The position numbers were made by a program, and so were the translations under genes. A DNA stretch of 15,858 bases. Source: CAYWNA01 sp964459305 (lineage in GTDB: Bacteria > Planctomycetota > Planctomycetia > Pirellulales > Pirellulaceae). Under the pieces are notes generated by a model. That model was given only the letters and a program-made list of their open reading frames with translations. It made no database searches and was not told the origin of the DNA. This document shows, piece by piece, positions 1 through 7,415 of this stretch (position 1 is its first letter; each line of letters begins with the position of its first letter). Location: assembly GCA_964459305.1 (NCBI GenBank), contig CAYWNA010000292.1, forward strand, positions 1 through 15,858. Direction: 5' to 3'.

Positions 1-808
1 TATTCTCGAAATTGTCGTTGAAGACGCCGTAGCCCATACAATGGACAAGCGATTTCCTAAAAACCTCCCTCATCACCGCGTACTTGTTCAGCCAGTCGCG
101 CCCGCCGCCGATCCACACCGTCTTGGTCTGTCGACTTGCGTTGCGGACCACCAGTTGAGGATACTCGCCGAGCGTCCCGATCACTTTGGCAGCGGGCTTG
201 GCCTTGCACCTGACTGCCGTGATGCGAGTTGATTGACCGGCCGGAGGCAGAACCGTTCCATTCGCGCCGGCCGTGACGAAATGTTCTTCAGAGATCGTGA
301 ACCCGTCCTTCTCGTCTCTGACATTCATCGTGGCAGTGCCTTGATAATCCACGCCCACCAAATCGGCGATCTCTGGTGTCTTGATGTAGTCAAACAGCGC
401 TATTAGGCTCATGCCGTAATCTTCAACGACGCTCCGCATCGTGCTGTAGTTAGCGGAAAACCCCTCCAGCTTGTTCGGGTCGGCCATCCATATCACACAG
501 CCGTAGTTGGGTTCCGCGATTCCGTTAAGGAAGCGGTTGATCTGAAGACGCTGCTGGTCCAGGCGAAGGATGTCGAACGGAATGCCCCAGATCTTAAGCA
601 TCGTGGCGACATCGCGGAAGTCCTTTCCTGGAACACACGGGCCACCGATGCAATAGCTGTCGGGGTCATCCCACTGATCGCCGATGACGACCAACACGCG
701 ATACGGCTTCTCGGCCGACAGATCGTAGTCAGCGGCAATGGCCGGGCCACCGGCCATCAGGCCCGACAAAGCAAGAGAGGTAAGTAGACTCATCACGGCT
801 TTTTTCAT
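1..808 (-). CDS. Exported protein with glutamine-amidotransferase-like N-terminal region (partial, C-terminus beyond the left edge)
   Basis: An uninterrupted leftward frame of 269 codons starts at the ATG at 806-808 and runs off position 1 without a stop. A Shine-Dalgarno GGGAGA (complement of 814-819) lies 5 nt upstream. Residues 1-26 form a Sec signal peptide (MKKAVMSLLT..., hydrophobic core, likely cleavage after AIA). The mature part begins with a beta strand YRVLVVIG, then an amphipathic stretch and WGIPFDILRLDQQRLQ, then YGCVIWMADP. That strand-helix order resembles ThuA/class I glutamine-amidotransferase-like domains, but I see no Cys-His-Glu triad and cannot name a family. Residues 180-269 look beta-rich. 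It is the last visible gene of a leftward run with the GH29-like gene (174-bp gap), so a role in polysaccharide handling is inferred from context only. The missing C-terminus may carry the catalytic part. Confidence 0.8.
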   Translation of the reverse strand, partial: MKKAVMSLLTSLALSGLMAGGPAIAADYDLSAEKPYRVLVVIGDQWDDPDSYCIGGPCVPGKDFRDVATMLKIWGIPFDILRLDQQRLQINRFLNGIAEPNYGCVIWMADPNKLEGFSANYSTMRSVVEDYGMSLIALFDYIKTPEIADLVGVDYQGTATMNVRDEKDGFTISEEHFVTAGANGTVLPPAGQSTRITAVRCKAKPAAKVIGTLGEYPQLVVRNASRQTKTVWIGGGRDWLNKYAVMREVFRKSLVHCMGYGVFNDNFEN

Positions 809-813
809 GACGT

Positions 814-819
814 TCTCCC
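814..819 (-). promoter_or_regulatory. Ribosome binding site of the left-edge gene
   Basis: GGGAGA on the minus strand, 5 nt before the ATG at 806-808. It supports that start for the partial gene. The rest of the 174-bp gap (809-982) shows no gene and no clear hairpin. Confidence 0.6.
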
Positions 820-982
820 GCAGATGACGGCGTAGCATGTTGCTCGCCAATTCTTTTGCCGTTGCGGTAGGCAGCTTCAAACAGGAGAACCCCAAGGATG
901 TTGTACCTCGAAATCGACCTGCATCTCAAGCAGGTTTCCGTCTGTTTACTCTACCCTGGAATGCATCCAAATAGAATTTATC

Positions 983-3538
983 CTATTTCAGAACCACACT
1001 CGCCACAGGATCGGGCTGAACGACAAACGAGATTCGCCCGTTTTCCTGCGAAAGCTCCAGCGGCGCGTCGCCACCCACTTGAGTTGCCCGGCTCGGATCG
1101 CCAAGCCGCGCCGAGTTCAAAGATACCAACACCTGCCGCGGGGCCGCACCGGGTCGGTCTGTTTGAGAGTCGATCAGATGAAGCACGTGTGCGCCGGCGA
1201 CGCGCGTCATGATGATGCGATAGCGACGGGCATCCTCTGGTTTGACGATGAGCGTTGGCTCGCCGGCTGCCAAGCGGGCGACACCTGACCAAAAGGAATG
1301 CCCGATGTCGAAAGCTCCGTCGCCGGTTGTAACAAGATGGGCATTCCCGCTGCCAAAGCGATTGCTCAGAATGGCCGTCGTAGGCTCCTTCGCTCGAAGG
1401 TTCGCGACGACCTTGGCAGTTGTCGGCTCGATGCACACCGCCATCGGCGCCCAGGCGGTTGGCCGATCGCCGAAAGCCCGCACGAGCTGTGGATCGTCAA
1501 TGGCCAACGGTATTCGTGCGCCGGACCAGCCGACCCAATCGCGTCCCTTTGTGTCCAGCACGCGGATGGCTCGAACATCGGCGTACTGTCGGTCCTCGCC
1601 TTGGAACAACTCACGCAGAATCTTGACGCGGAGTTTCTCGACTTTGACCGGGGGGTCCAGCGGTATAGGAATCTCGCGGCTGGACGCATTTTCAGCCGCC
1701 CCGATCTTCTTCCATCTGTCCTCTTCAAACGCTTCGATTTCGAAGTCGGTGATCTGGTACGGGCCTTGTCGGTTGACCAATTCGACGCGGACTACCTCGA
1801 CCGCCTTGGGCAGCGTCAGTTCCACCCAGTGCGGCATGGGCGAGCCGTCCGACGCCCACGCTTCGCCTCTGCCGGTGGTCAGGACGTGCGCCCCAAACGC
1901 CTCGTTGTACTCGGAGTCGGCTTTGACCGTTGCCTTGTGCGCTTCGGCCGGGAATGTTGCTTCGCCTGCGAACCGGACCCCGAACACATCGCCCAAGCCA
2001 TAGTCCTCGCGCCGCTGGCCCTTCTCGTCCAGCAGCGAGGCGTGTCCAAAGGCGATCAAGCGGCCGCCGTCTTTCACGTACTGCCGCAACTGGTCAAGAT
2101 GCGCTTCGTCGAGCATGGCCAATTCTGGAACGACGATGGCACGAAAGTGCTCCAGCGATTCCGGCCAACTTCCACCCTGGGCCGACACGTACAGCAGTTG
2201 GCTGAACACGCCGCGCTGCAACAACGCGTCGCCGATCGCGACGGCGCTTTGCCAAGCGCCCTGCGGCCGGCCCTCGTAGCGGCTCCACAGTCTGTTGGCC
2301 GCAGGCAGTCCGGGCCCGCCGGCGGCGGGCGTGCCCACGACAATGGCGATGTCGGCGTAAGGTTGGGCTCCGTCGACGTAAGGCTTCACCGGGCGAAACC
2401 ACGCGCCGACAGCTTTGGCCCGTTCGAGATCCTCGCCGAAGACGCCCGAGTGCCCCGGAGTCAGAGCCCAACAGACGCCGGCTCCTTGGCAGACCGCGAT
2501 CGCCGTACCTGCGATCGCCTGCTTTTCCGTCAAGTGCGAAGGCGGCGGCGTATCTTCCAAGGGCGTGAACCAGGAACTGGTGAGCAGGAGGTTGATGTCC
2601 AGCGGCTTGGGCAGCACCCAGGCCATACGAGCGAGCTGGTCATTGCGGGCGAAACCGTGTCCCTCGTTGAACAAATACTGTAGCCGCGAGCCGACCAGAT
2701 CGGTCCAAGCGCCCGCGGGGAGGAAATTACCGCCCGATCCGTTCGAGGTGTAGACGCAAGTCGCCTGACCCTGCTCGCGCCGGATGACCTCAATCTCGTC
2801 GAGGTAGCCGGCCAGCGTGCGCACGTTGAATTCGGCCAGTCGAGCCGGGGACGCCTTCTCAAAAGGCTCGCCGAACATGTCTTGATACCCTTTTGCGACC
2901 CAGGGGCTCGATGTGTTCAGTCGCTCGCCAAAAATGTCGTGCCAGATGCCGTGGATCGGGCCGTAGTTGGTGAGCAGCTCGCGGACCTGCTCGACCGCTT
3001 TCTGGCGGAACGGCGAATGCAGTGTCTGGTAACGCGTCGGCCACCGGGCGCCGAAGACGATCGGCTTTCCCTGCTTGTCCAGCGTCGCCCATTCGTCGAA
3101 CTCCGGGTTGCCGTCGCTGACCGCGTTGAAGTACAGCACCAACGGCAGGCCGCCGCGCTGGCAAGCCGCGGCCAACTCGCGAACGAAGTCGCGTTTGGTT
3201 TTGAAATTCGTCGTCTTAGTATCGTGGAACACCAGCCCATCGATCCACTTGTCGTAGAAGACCAGGTGCGTCGCGCCGGCTTCCTTGAAATCCTCTACCC
3301 ATTGCTCGGCGTCGAACCGGTTGCCCAGGTTCTCCATCCATTGCTGGATCGTGTAAGGTTCGAGGGGCTCGTAAATGAAGCCCGTCATGACGCTTACGGT
3401 CGGCGTCTTCATCCAACAATCGCGTGGCTGGGCGACGGAAACTCTTTCCTTCCCCTCCGCCGGCGAGGCCGATCGCTCTTCCGCCGACCCTATCGACACA
3501 ATCGCCAGAGACACACACAAAAAAACCGCCTGACGCAT
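983..3538 (-). CDS. Exported GH29-like (alpha-L-fucosidase-related) multidomain glycoside hydrolase
   Basis: 851 residues, from the ATG at 3536-3538 to TAG at 983-985. AGGAGA (complement of 3545-3550) sits 6 nt upstream and residues 1-19 are a signal peptide, so the protein is exported. Residues about 55-385 look like the GH29 TIM barrel: GATHLVFYDKW, a strand LPLVLYFNAVSDG, then YGPIHGIWHD, where D201 falls at the place of the GH29 nucleophile (usual context GIWFDG). Residues about 395-525 resemble the glutamine-amidotransferase-like 'trimerisation' domain of beta-galactosidases (ADIAIVVGTP, IVVPELAMLDEAHLDQLRQYV). Residues about 545-665 look like an F5/8-type discoidin beta-sandwich, and a small beta domain ends the chain. 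The first module implies hydrolysis of alpha-L-fucosides or related glycans, but substrate specificity is not visible. Similarity to classical fucosidases is partial, so another GH29-clan specificity is possible. Confidence 0.75.
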   Translation of the reverse strand: MRQAVFLCVSLAIVSIGSAEERSASPAEGKERVSVAQPRDCWMKTPTVSVMTGFIYEPLEPYTIQQWMENLGNRFDAEQWVEDFKEAGATHLVFYDKWIDGLVFHDTKTTNFKTKRDFVRELAAACQRGGLPLVLYFNAVSDGNPEFDEWATLDKQGKPIVFGARWPTRYQTLHSPFRQKAVEQVRELLTNYGPIHGIWHDIFGERLNTSSPWVAKGYQDMFGEPFEKASPARLAEFNVRTLAGYLDEIEVIRREQGQATCVYTSNGSGGNFLPAGAWTDLVGSRLQYLFNEGHGFARNDQLARMAWVLPKPLDINLLLTSSWFTPLEDTPPPSHLTEKQAIAGTAIAVCQGAGVCWALTPGHSGVFGEDLERAKAVGAWFRPVKPYVDGAQPYADIAIVVGTPAAGGPGLPAANRLWSRYEGRPQGAWQSAVAIGDALLQRGVFSQLLYVSAQGGSWPESLEHFRAIVVPELAMLDEAHLDQLRQYVKDGGRLIAFGHASLLDEKGQRREDYGLGDVFGVRFAGEATFPAEAHKATVKADSEYNEAFGAHVLTTGRGEAWASDGSPMPHWVELTLPKAVEVVRVELVNRQGPYQITDFEIEAFEEDRWKKIGAAENASSREIPIPLDPPVKVEKLRVKILRELFQGEDRQYADVRAIRVLDTKGRDWVGWSGARIPLAIDDPQLVRAFGDRPTAWAPMAVCIEPTTAKVVANLRAKEPTTAILSNRFGSGNAHLVTTGDGAFDIGHSFWSGVARLAAGEPTLIVKPEDARRYRIIMTRVAGAHVLHLIDSQTDRPGAAPRQVLVSLNSARLGDPSRATQVGGDAPLELSQENGRISFVVQPDPVASVVLK

Positions 3539-3544
3539 CGCAAG

Positions 3545-3550
3545 TCTCCT
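3545..3550 (-). promoter_or_regulatory. Ribosome binding site of the GH29-like gene
   Basis: AGGAGA on the minus strand, spaced 6 nt from the ATG. It fixes the start so that the protein begins with a good signal peptide. Confidence 0.65.
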
Positions 3551-3590
3551 TTGCCTGTCTAGTTAGATGGCGCCACTGAGGCGCCCCATA

Positions 3591-3617
3591 GCAACCCGAA
3601 GCGTAAGCGAGGAACGC
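3591..3617. repeat. Possible planctomycete-type intergenic repeat unit
   Basis: The stretch contains CCCGAAGCGTAAGCGAGGAA. The octamer CCCGAAGC recurs at 3645-3652 at the start of the following inverted repeat. From memory, very similar strings recur hundreds of times between genes in Pirellulales genomes. Only one copy is visible here, so the repeat status is inference. Confidence 0.35.
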
Positions 3618-3645
3618 CTTTCTGATTTTGCTCGCATCGTTTGAC

Positions 3646-3719
3646 CCGAAGCCGGAGGCGATGGCGGGCGCCGTATGTGGATCGTCCATGCCACTCACCG
3701 CCATCGGCTCCGGCTTCGG
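3646..3719. repeat. Long imperfect inverted repeat between the dihaem and GH29-like genes
   Basis: Arms 3646-3667 and 3698-3719 are complementary at 21 of 22 positions (single mismatch at the 13th base), with a 30-nt loop. It lies 14 bp beyond the stop of the leftward dihaem gene, so it can fold at the 3' end of that mRNA. No clear U-tract follows on the minus strand, so it is not a textbook intrinsic terminator. It may be an mRNA-stabilising hairpin or a dispersed repeat element. A small perfect 6-bp hairpin, GGCGCC-ACTGA-GGCGCC, lies at 3569-3585 in the same gap. Confidence 0.55.
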
Positions 3720-3733
3720 ATTAAACGAGGATT

Positions 3734-6700
3734 CTACTTCAATCGATCGGCCTGCGTTGGGAATTCGTCTTGGCAAAAGGCCCGGTTGACGATGGGGGCG
3801 TTTTGCATTCTGGGTGGATAGGGCGAGTCGGCGAAGGGCCGTACGCCCGGTGTCCGCGGGGGATAGCGCGATTCGGCGAAGAAAGAATGGGATGGATCGG
3901 GATCGGGAATCGACCGGATGTCGTCCTCGTTCCAGTAGGGGCACAACAGGTCGACCCACGCGATCAGCTTGCGTGCACTCAGCGGATCGACTTCGACCTC
4001 GTGGTGCTTGCCACCGGTCGCGTGTTCGACCAGCTTGCTGTTGTACGACATGGCGGTCATGGGCGGCAAGGTGCGATCGTCTTCGGGCCGCAGCGGATAA
4101 ACCATTGGTAACAGCGAACCGGCCGGCCCGCCGTCGCAGGCGCGGGTGAAGCCGCCAGAGTGGGTCCGTTTCGCGCCGAGCGTCAGCGTCACGTACGGTT
4201 CGGTGTACGAACCGGAGTCGGGGCTCGGGCGGAAGGTCATGTCGAGATGTTTGCGTCCCTCGCCATCACCTTGATGGCAGCGAGCGCAGTAGCGGTCGAG
4301 GATCGGCTGGATGTCGGCACAGTAGCCAAGATGATAGTGCGGCCCCCAGGGCGGCGGCGTTGGATGGACCGGGCCTTTCTTCATCGCGATCGAGGTTTCG
4401 CCGATGGGTGTCGTCGCATGCGACTCGTGGCAGCCGACACAACCGCGGCGCTCGCCGGGCATCACGCCCGTGAACGAACGCATGACGTGTAACGCCCGGT
4501 AATCCTCGTCTAGGAGCTGAAAGTGGATCTGGGTGCTCGGCGGGACCTCCACCGCGATCGATCCGTTGCTCTCGATCGGTACGGTGCCCAAAATCCGCTT
4601 GATTCCGTCGTTGCCCGTGATCGTCAGCGGTGGCCCGGCGTGTTGGTGGAAGGAGCGATTCCGATCACCGTTGTGATCGGGCATTTGGCACTTCAGTCCG
4701 TACGTAAAGGTCGTATAGTCCTGATGGATCACGCGAACGTGCCTTGCATTCTCGCGCAACACGACGGGCAAGCCTTCGAAGACGTCGTTGCTGAACAGTA
4801 CGCCCGGTTTGGGAGTTCGTCCTTCGCTCTCCAACCCGGGCCAGGCGACTCGATCGGGGATCGGTTCCGGTTGCTCTCTTGGGCGGACCGGCATGGCGTA
4901 GAGGATATCGAATTGGCCCCGGTGGATCAGCTCTCGGTTGCCCCAGCCGTCCATCAAGTACAGTGAGAATCGCGAATCGCCTGTCCGCCGGGCTGAAACC
5001 AAAAAGAGTTCGTCGCTCAAAGGATACGGGCAGCGATAGCCTTCGAACTGCCCCGATGTGTGATAGTCGGGGTTCTCCAGCGTCTCGGCCGGACCGTTGC
5101 CCACCTCGGCCCACGGCCGTTCCCACGTGACGCGGCTGAGGCCGTCCGGATAGTTGAACCCTTGGGCCGGATCGATCATCCCTATGCATCCATGCACGAT
5201 GTCGTGGTGGCCTTGGCCGGAGAAGATGATCCGCCGCGATCCGGGAATTGGCCGCGCTTCGACCAGCATGTCGGGCCATGTGCTTTGATTTCCCCATAGG
5301 GCCGAGACGTTGGTCCCGTCCGGGTTCATCGTCCAGAGACTCTGGATTCGCATCAGTTCCTTGTCCGTGTATTCCCATCGAGTGTACATGACCCGGCCGT
5401 CGGGCAGCAAGCACGGCGTGTATTCCGGTTCGTTGCTCATGCTGACCAGGTAGACGTTGTTGCCGTCCGAGTCGCATCGCGACACGACATAGCTCGGATG
5501 GGCGACGGCGCATCGTGCGTAGCTGTTACCGCGGTTCGACAGGAACATGATGTTCTCGCCGGGCAGATAGATAGGATCCAGGTCGTCGTACAGTCCATCG
5601 GTTATTTGCCGGATAGGGCCGCCGTCGATGCCCGTTTCGTATAGGTGGAACGTCCGTTCACCTTCCGGACGCATGCAGAACAAAACCTTCTGGGCGTCGA
5701 ACGACAGATCGGGCCGCCAGAACATGCCGCTTTGGCCAGTCAGATCCTTGAGCGTTCCACCGGGGTGCAAACCGTCCAGCGTCATCAGCCGTCCGTCGTT
5801 GTTTTGCGCTTGGGGAAACACTCGGTGCATCGACTCATGATTCAGGCCGTCGTAGCACGGCACATCGACAAAAAGCAGCTTGGTGAAGTCGATCAGCCGG
5901 TCTTTCATGAAAACCGCGCGTTTGATCTGACGGATGGCAAGATAGACGCTCTGGACGTCGATGCCTTCTTCCGTTTTGGGCTGCTGATCCGACTGGTACT
6001 CTTCCGCGTCCAGTTCATAAAGCCGATGGATCTCTTCAGCAGACAGTGCGCGAGGGACCAGTCGCATTTGCTCCAACTCGCCGCGAAAACGATAACGACT
6101 TCTGCCCCCACTGGCGTCGGCGGAACCCAAGACGATCGGCTTGCCGGAGATGGTCGGTTTGCCAACAATATCCGCCGAGAGGTCGAGTCGACCGTCGACA
6201 TAAAGGGAGATGCGACCGTCGACAACGGTCTGCGCGATGTGATGCCAACGGCCATCGTTCACTGGAATCTTGCCGTCCCGCGCATTCGGCCCCTTGTCGG
6301 TGAAGTGGTGAGCGCGGACCGGTCCACGGTTTACGACCAAAAGAAGATCGCCGGGCGAAAGGCCCGTGCCCAACACGTCCACCACCTGTTCGCGAGTGCG
6401 AATCCAACAGCCGACGGTGTATTCAACAGGATCTTGTGGCGAGAGCGCTTTATCGGTTCTCGTGATTTGCATTGCCGAACCAGCCAGCGCGCCGGCAGGC
6501 GGTTTGTCCGGGATGACGGTCACCGCCGCGATTCTCTCACGAACCGCCTTCAACGCCGCCAATTCGTCAGCCAACTCAGGCGGATCTTCGCCGTCCTGAA
6601 GCCGGGCCGCCAACTGTTCCGTCCACAACAGCTCCGCAATGGCCCGATCCAAACTCGGCGAACCATCCGCCTGAAACAGCCAGTCGTCTCGAAGCATTTG

Positions 6701-6805
6701 CTCAGACCCCAACCGCCGACCTGACTCTCCCGCCCCTACCGCGATCGGCAGATACATGGAACACCACGCAAAGCTGATCGCAACAAACACGAAACGAATA
6801 TTCAT
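3734..6805 (-). CDS. Exported LamG / beta-propeller / hydrazine-synthase-alpha-like protein with two c-type haem motifs
   Basis: 1023 residues, from the ATG at 6803-6805 to TAG at 3734-3736. Residues 1-25 are a signal peptide, as c-type haem attachment requires export. Residues about 100-265 form a LamG/concanavalin-like domain (VGCWIRTREQ, GRWHHIAQTV, ISLYVDGRLD, GELEQMRLVPRALSAEEIHRLYE). Residues about 300-640 contain repeated TolB/PD40-type propeller blades (RPDLSFDAQKVLF, PEYTPCLLPDGRVMYTRWEY). Residues about 690-960 match the hydrazine synthase alpha-subunit-like C-terminal part with two CxxCH sites: CVGCH at 789-793 and CARCH at 840-844. Planctomycetes carry many such proteins outside anammox, usually of unknown function, so hydrazine synthesis should not be inferred. 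It is first in a leftward run with the GH29-like gene (195-bp gap). Role inferred: periplasmic electron transfer or carbohydrate-linked redox chemistry. The SD is weak (AGAAAG). Confidence 0.85.
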   Translation of the reverse strand: MNIRFVFVAISFAWCSMYLPIAVGAGESGRRLGSEQMLRDDWLFQADGSPSLDRAIAELLWTEQLAARLQDGEDPPELADELAALKAVRERIAAVTVIPDKPPAGALAGSAMQITRTDKALSPQDPVEYTVGCWIRTREQVVDVLGTGLSPGDLLLVVNRGPVRAHHFTDKGPNARDGKIPVNDGRWHHIAQTVVDGRISLYVDGRLDLSADIVGKPTISGKPIVLGSADASGGRSRYRFRGELEQMRLVPRALSAEEIHRLYELDAEEYQSDQQPKTEEGIDVQSVYLAIRQIKRAVFMKDRLIDFTKLLFVDVPCYDGLNHESMHRVFPQAQNNDGRLMTLDGLHPGGTLKDLTGQSGMFWRPDLSFDAQKVLFCMRPEGERTFHLYETGIDGGPIRQITDGLYDDLDPIYLPGENIMFLSNRGNSYARCAVAHPSYVVSRCDSDGNNVYLVSMSNEPEYTPCLLPDGRVMYTRWEYTDKELMRIQSLWTMNPDGTNVSALWGNQSTWPDMLVEARPIPGSRRIIFSGQGHHDIVHGCIGMIDPAQGFNYPDGLSRVTWERPWAEVGNGPAETLENPDYHTSGQFEGYRCPYPLSDELFLVSARRTGDSRFSLYLMDGWGNRELIHRGQFDILYAMPVRPREQPEPIPDRVAWPGLESEGRTPKPGVLFSNDVFEGLPVVLRENARHVRVIHQDYTTFTYGLKCQMPDHNGDRNRSFHQHAGPPLTITGNDGIKRILGTVPIESNGSIAVEVPPSTQIHFQLLDEDYRALHVMRSFTGVMPGERRGCVGCHESHATTPIGETSIAMKKGPVHPTPPPWGPHYHLGYCADIQPILDRYCARCHQGDGEGRKHLDMTFRPSPDSGSYTEPYVTLTLGAKRTHSGGFTRACDGGPAGSLLPMVYPLRPEDDRTLPPMTAMSYNSKLVEHATGGKHHEVEVDPLSARKLIAWVDLLCPYWNEDDIRSIPDPDPSHSFFAESRYPPRTPGVRPFADSPYPPRMQNAPIVNRAFCQDEFPTQADRLK

Positions 6806-7100
6806 GCGTTTTCTTTCTGTTGTCTGTTTGGCAAAGCCCGTACGCCACTCGGTTCTTGTTCGTTACCAGAATTATCACACAGCGCTCAATCCAACTCAAT
6901 GTGGTTTCTGCAACGCCGTTCGGCCCGCCGAAGAGGCCAAAGGGGCCATGCCAGCCGAAGACGGTCATCCGCGGTGTTGATGTTTGATTCTAACAGGCGA
7001 TAATCCAGCGTGTTACCCGTCGGATTGAGAGCGGAAAGGCCGTTCACGGCGACTGGCCGTGCGCTGCTATTCACGAACTGGTATCGCAGGAGGAACAACG
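6806..7100. other. Divergent intergenic region between the dihaem gene and the truncated glycosidase gene
   Basis: 295 bp separate the two divergent starts. It should hold promoters for both directions. I cannot point to a convincing -35/-10 pair or operator. No open frame here has an RBS and a recognisable product. The AGGAGG at 7088-7093 belongs to the rightward gene. Confidence 0.4.
7088..7093 (+). promoter_or_regulatory. Ribosome binding site of the truncated glycosidase gene
   Basis: AGGAGG, 7 nt before ATG 7101. It selects this start over an in-frame ATG at 7059, which would place 14 uncharged or basic residues ahead of an obvious signal peptide. Confidence 0.7.
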
Positions 7101-7415
7101 ATGAAGAACGCTCGGCTGGTATTGATCGCTCTTTCGATGGCGTGGTGCTGGATTGGTCATGTTGGCTTCCACAATGCCGCTGATGCGGCCGAAGCGTCGG
7201 TTGATACAGGGCCGTTTGTTCGAATCAGCCCGCGCGACCATCGCTATTTCGAACTCTCCGATGGTCGCCCCTACATCCCAAACGGGCTGAATCTGATTGG
7301 TCCCAGCGGCTCGACGCGAAGCAACACGAAGAAGGGGCTGGCGGAGATGGAATTGTGGATGAAGTCTCTGGCAGACCACGGTGGATCATTCGAGAGGAGA
7401 ACCCATGCGACGTAA
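7101..7415 (+). pseudogene. Truncated exported glycoside-hydrolase-like gene (N-terminus only)
   Basis: 104 codons with an excellent RBS and a signal peptide (residues 1-30, MKNARLVLIALSMAWCWIGH..., ending DAAEA). The mature part has GPFVRISPRDHRYFELSDG and RPYIPNGLNLIGPSG, then MELWMKSLADHGG. This is the opening of the cellulase/GH5-like TIM-barrel proteins common in planctomycetes, which normally continue for several hundred residues with a strand such as NYIRIW directly after the GG. Here, after residue 95 (about position 7385), the frame enters the leader of the next gene and reads SFERRTHAT to a stop inside that gene's first codons (11-bp overlap with 7405). The catalytic domain is missing. 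This is best explained by a deletion joining the gene to its downstream neighbour, or by an assembly join. Confidence 0.7.
7395..7400 (+). promoter_or_regulatory. Ribosome binding site of the DUF1080 gene
   Basis: AGGAGA, 4 nt before the ATG at 7405. It decides the start in favour of MRRKHLIALF over an in-frame ATG 24 nt upstream that has no SD and would precede the signal peptide. The site lies inside the reading frame of the truncated gene. Confidence 0.65.

Noticed and set aside
1298..2683. Long rightward open frame of 461 codons opposite the GH29-like gene
   Set aside because: It is antisense to a gene with a clear signal peptide, RBS and domain motifs. Its own translation is Arg/Ala/Gln-rich without motifs, a typical GC-rich shadow.
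5645..6724. Rightward open frame of 359 codons opposite the dihaem/LamG gene
   Set aside because: It lies entirely inside the complement of the LamG and propeller region, with no RBS and no recognisable domain.
3734..6805. Interpretation as an anammox hydrazine synthase subunit
   Set aside because: HZS-alpha-like proteins are widespread in non-anammox planctomycetes. No beta/gamma subunits or hydrazine dehydrogenase are nearby, and the LamG domain and glycosidase context do not fit.
6886..7098. Leftward 70-codon frame in the divergent intergenic region
   Set aside because: It has no RBS, no recognisable motif, and an Arg/Leu-rich second half. It would cover the RBS and promoter region of the rightward gene.
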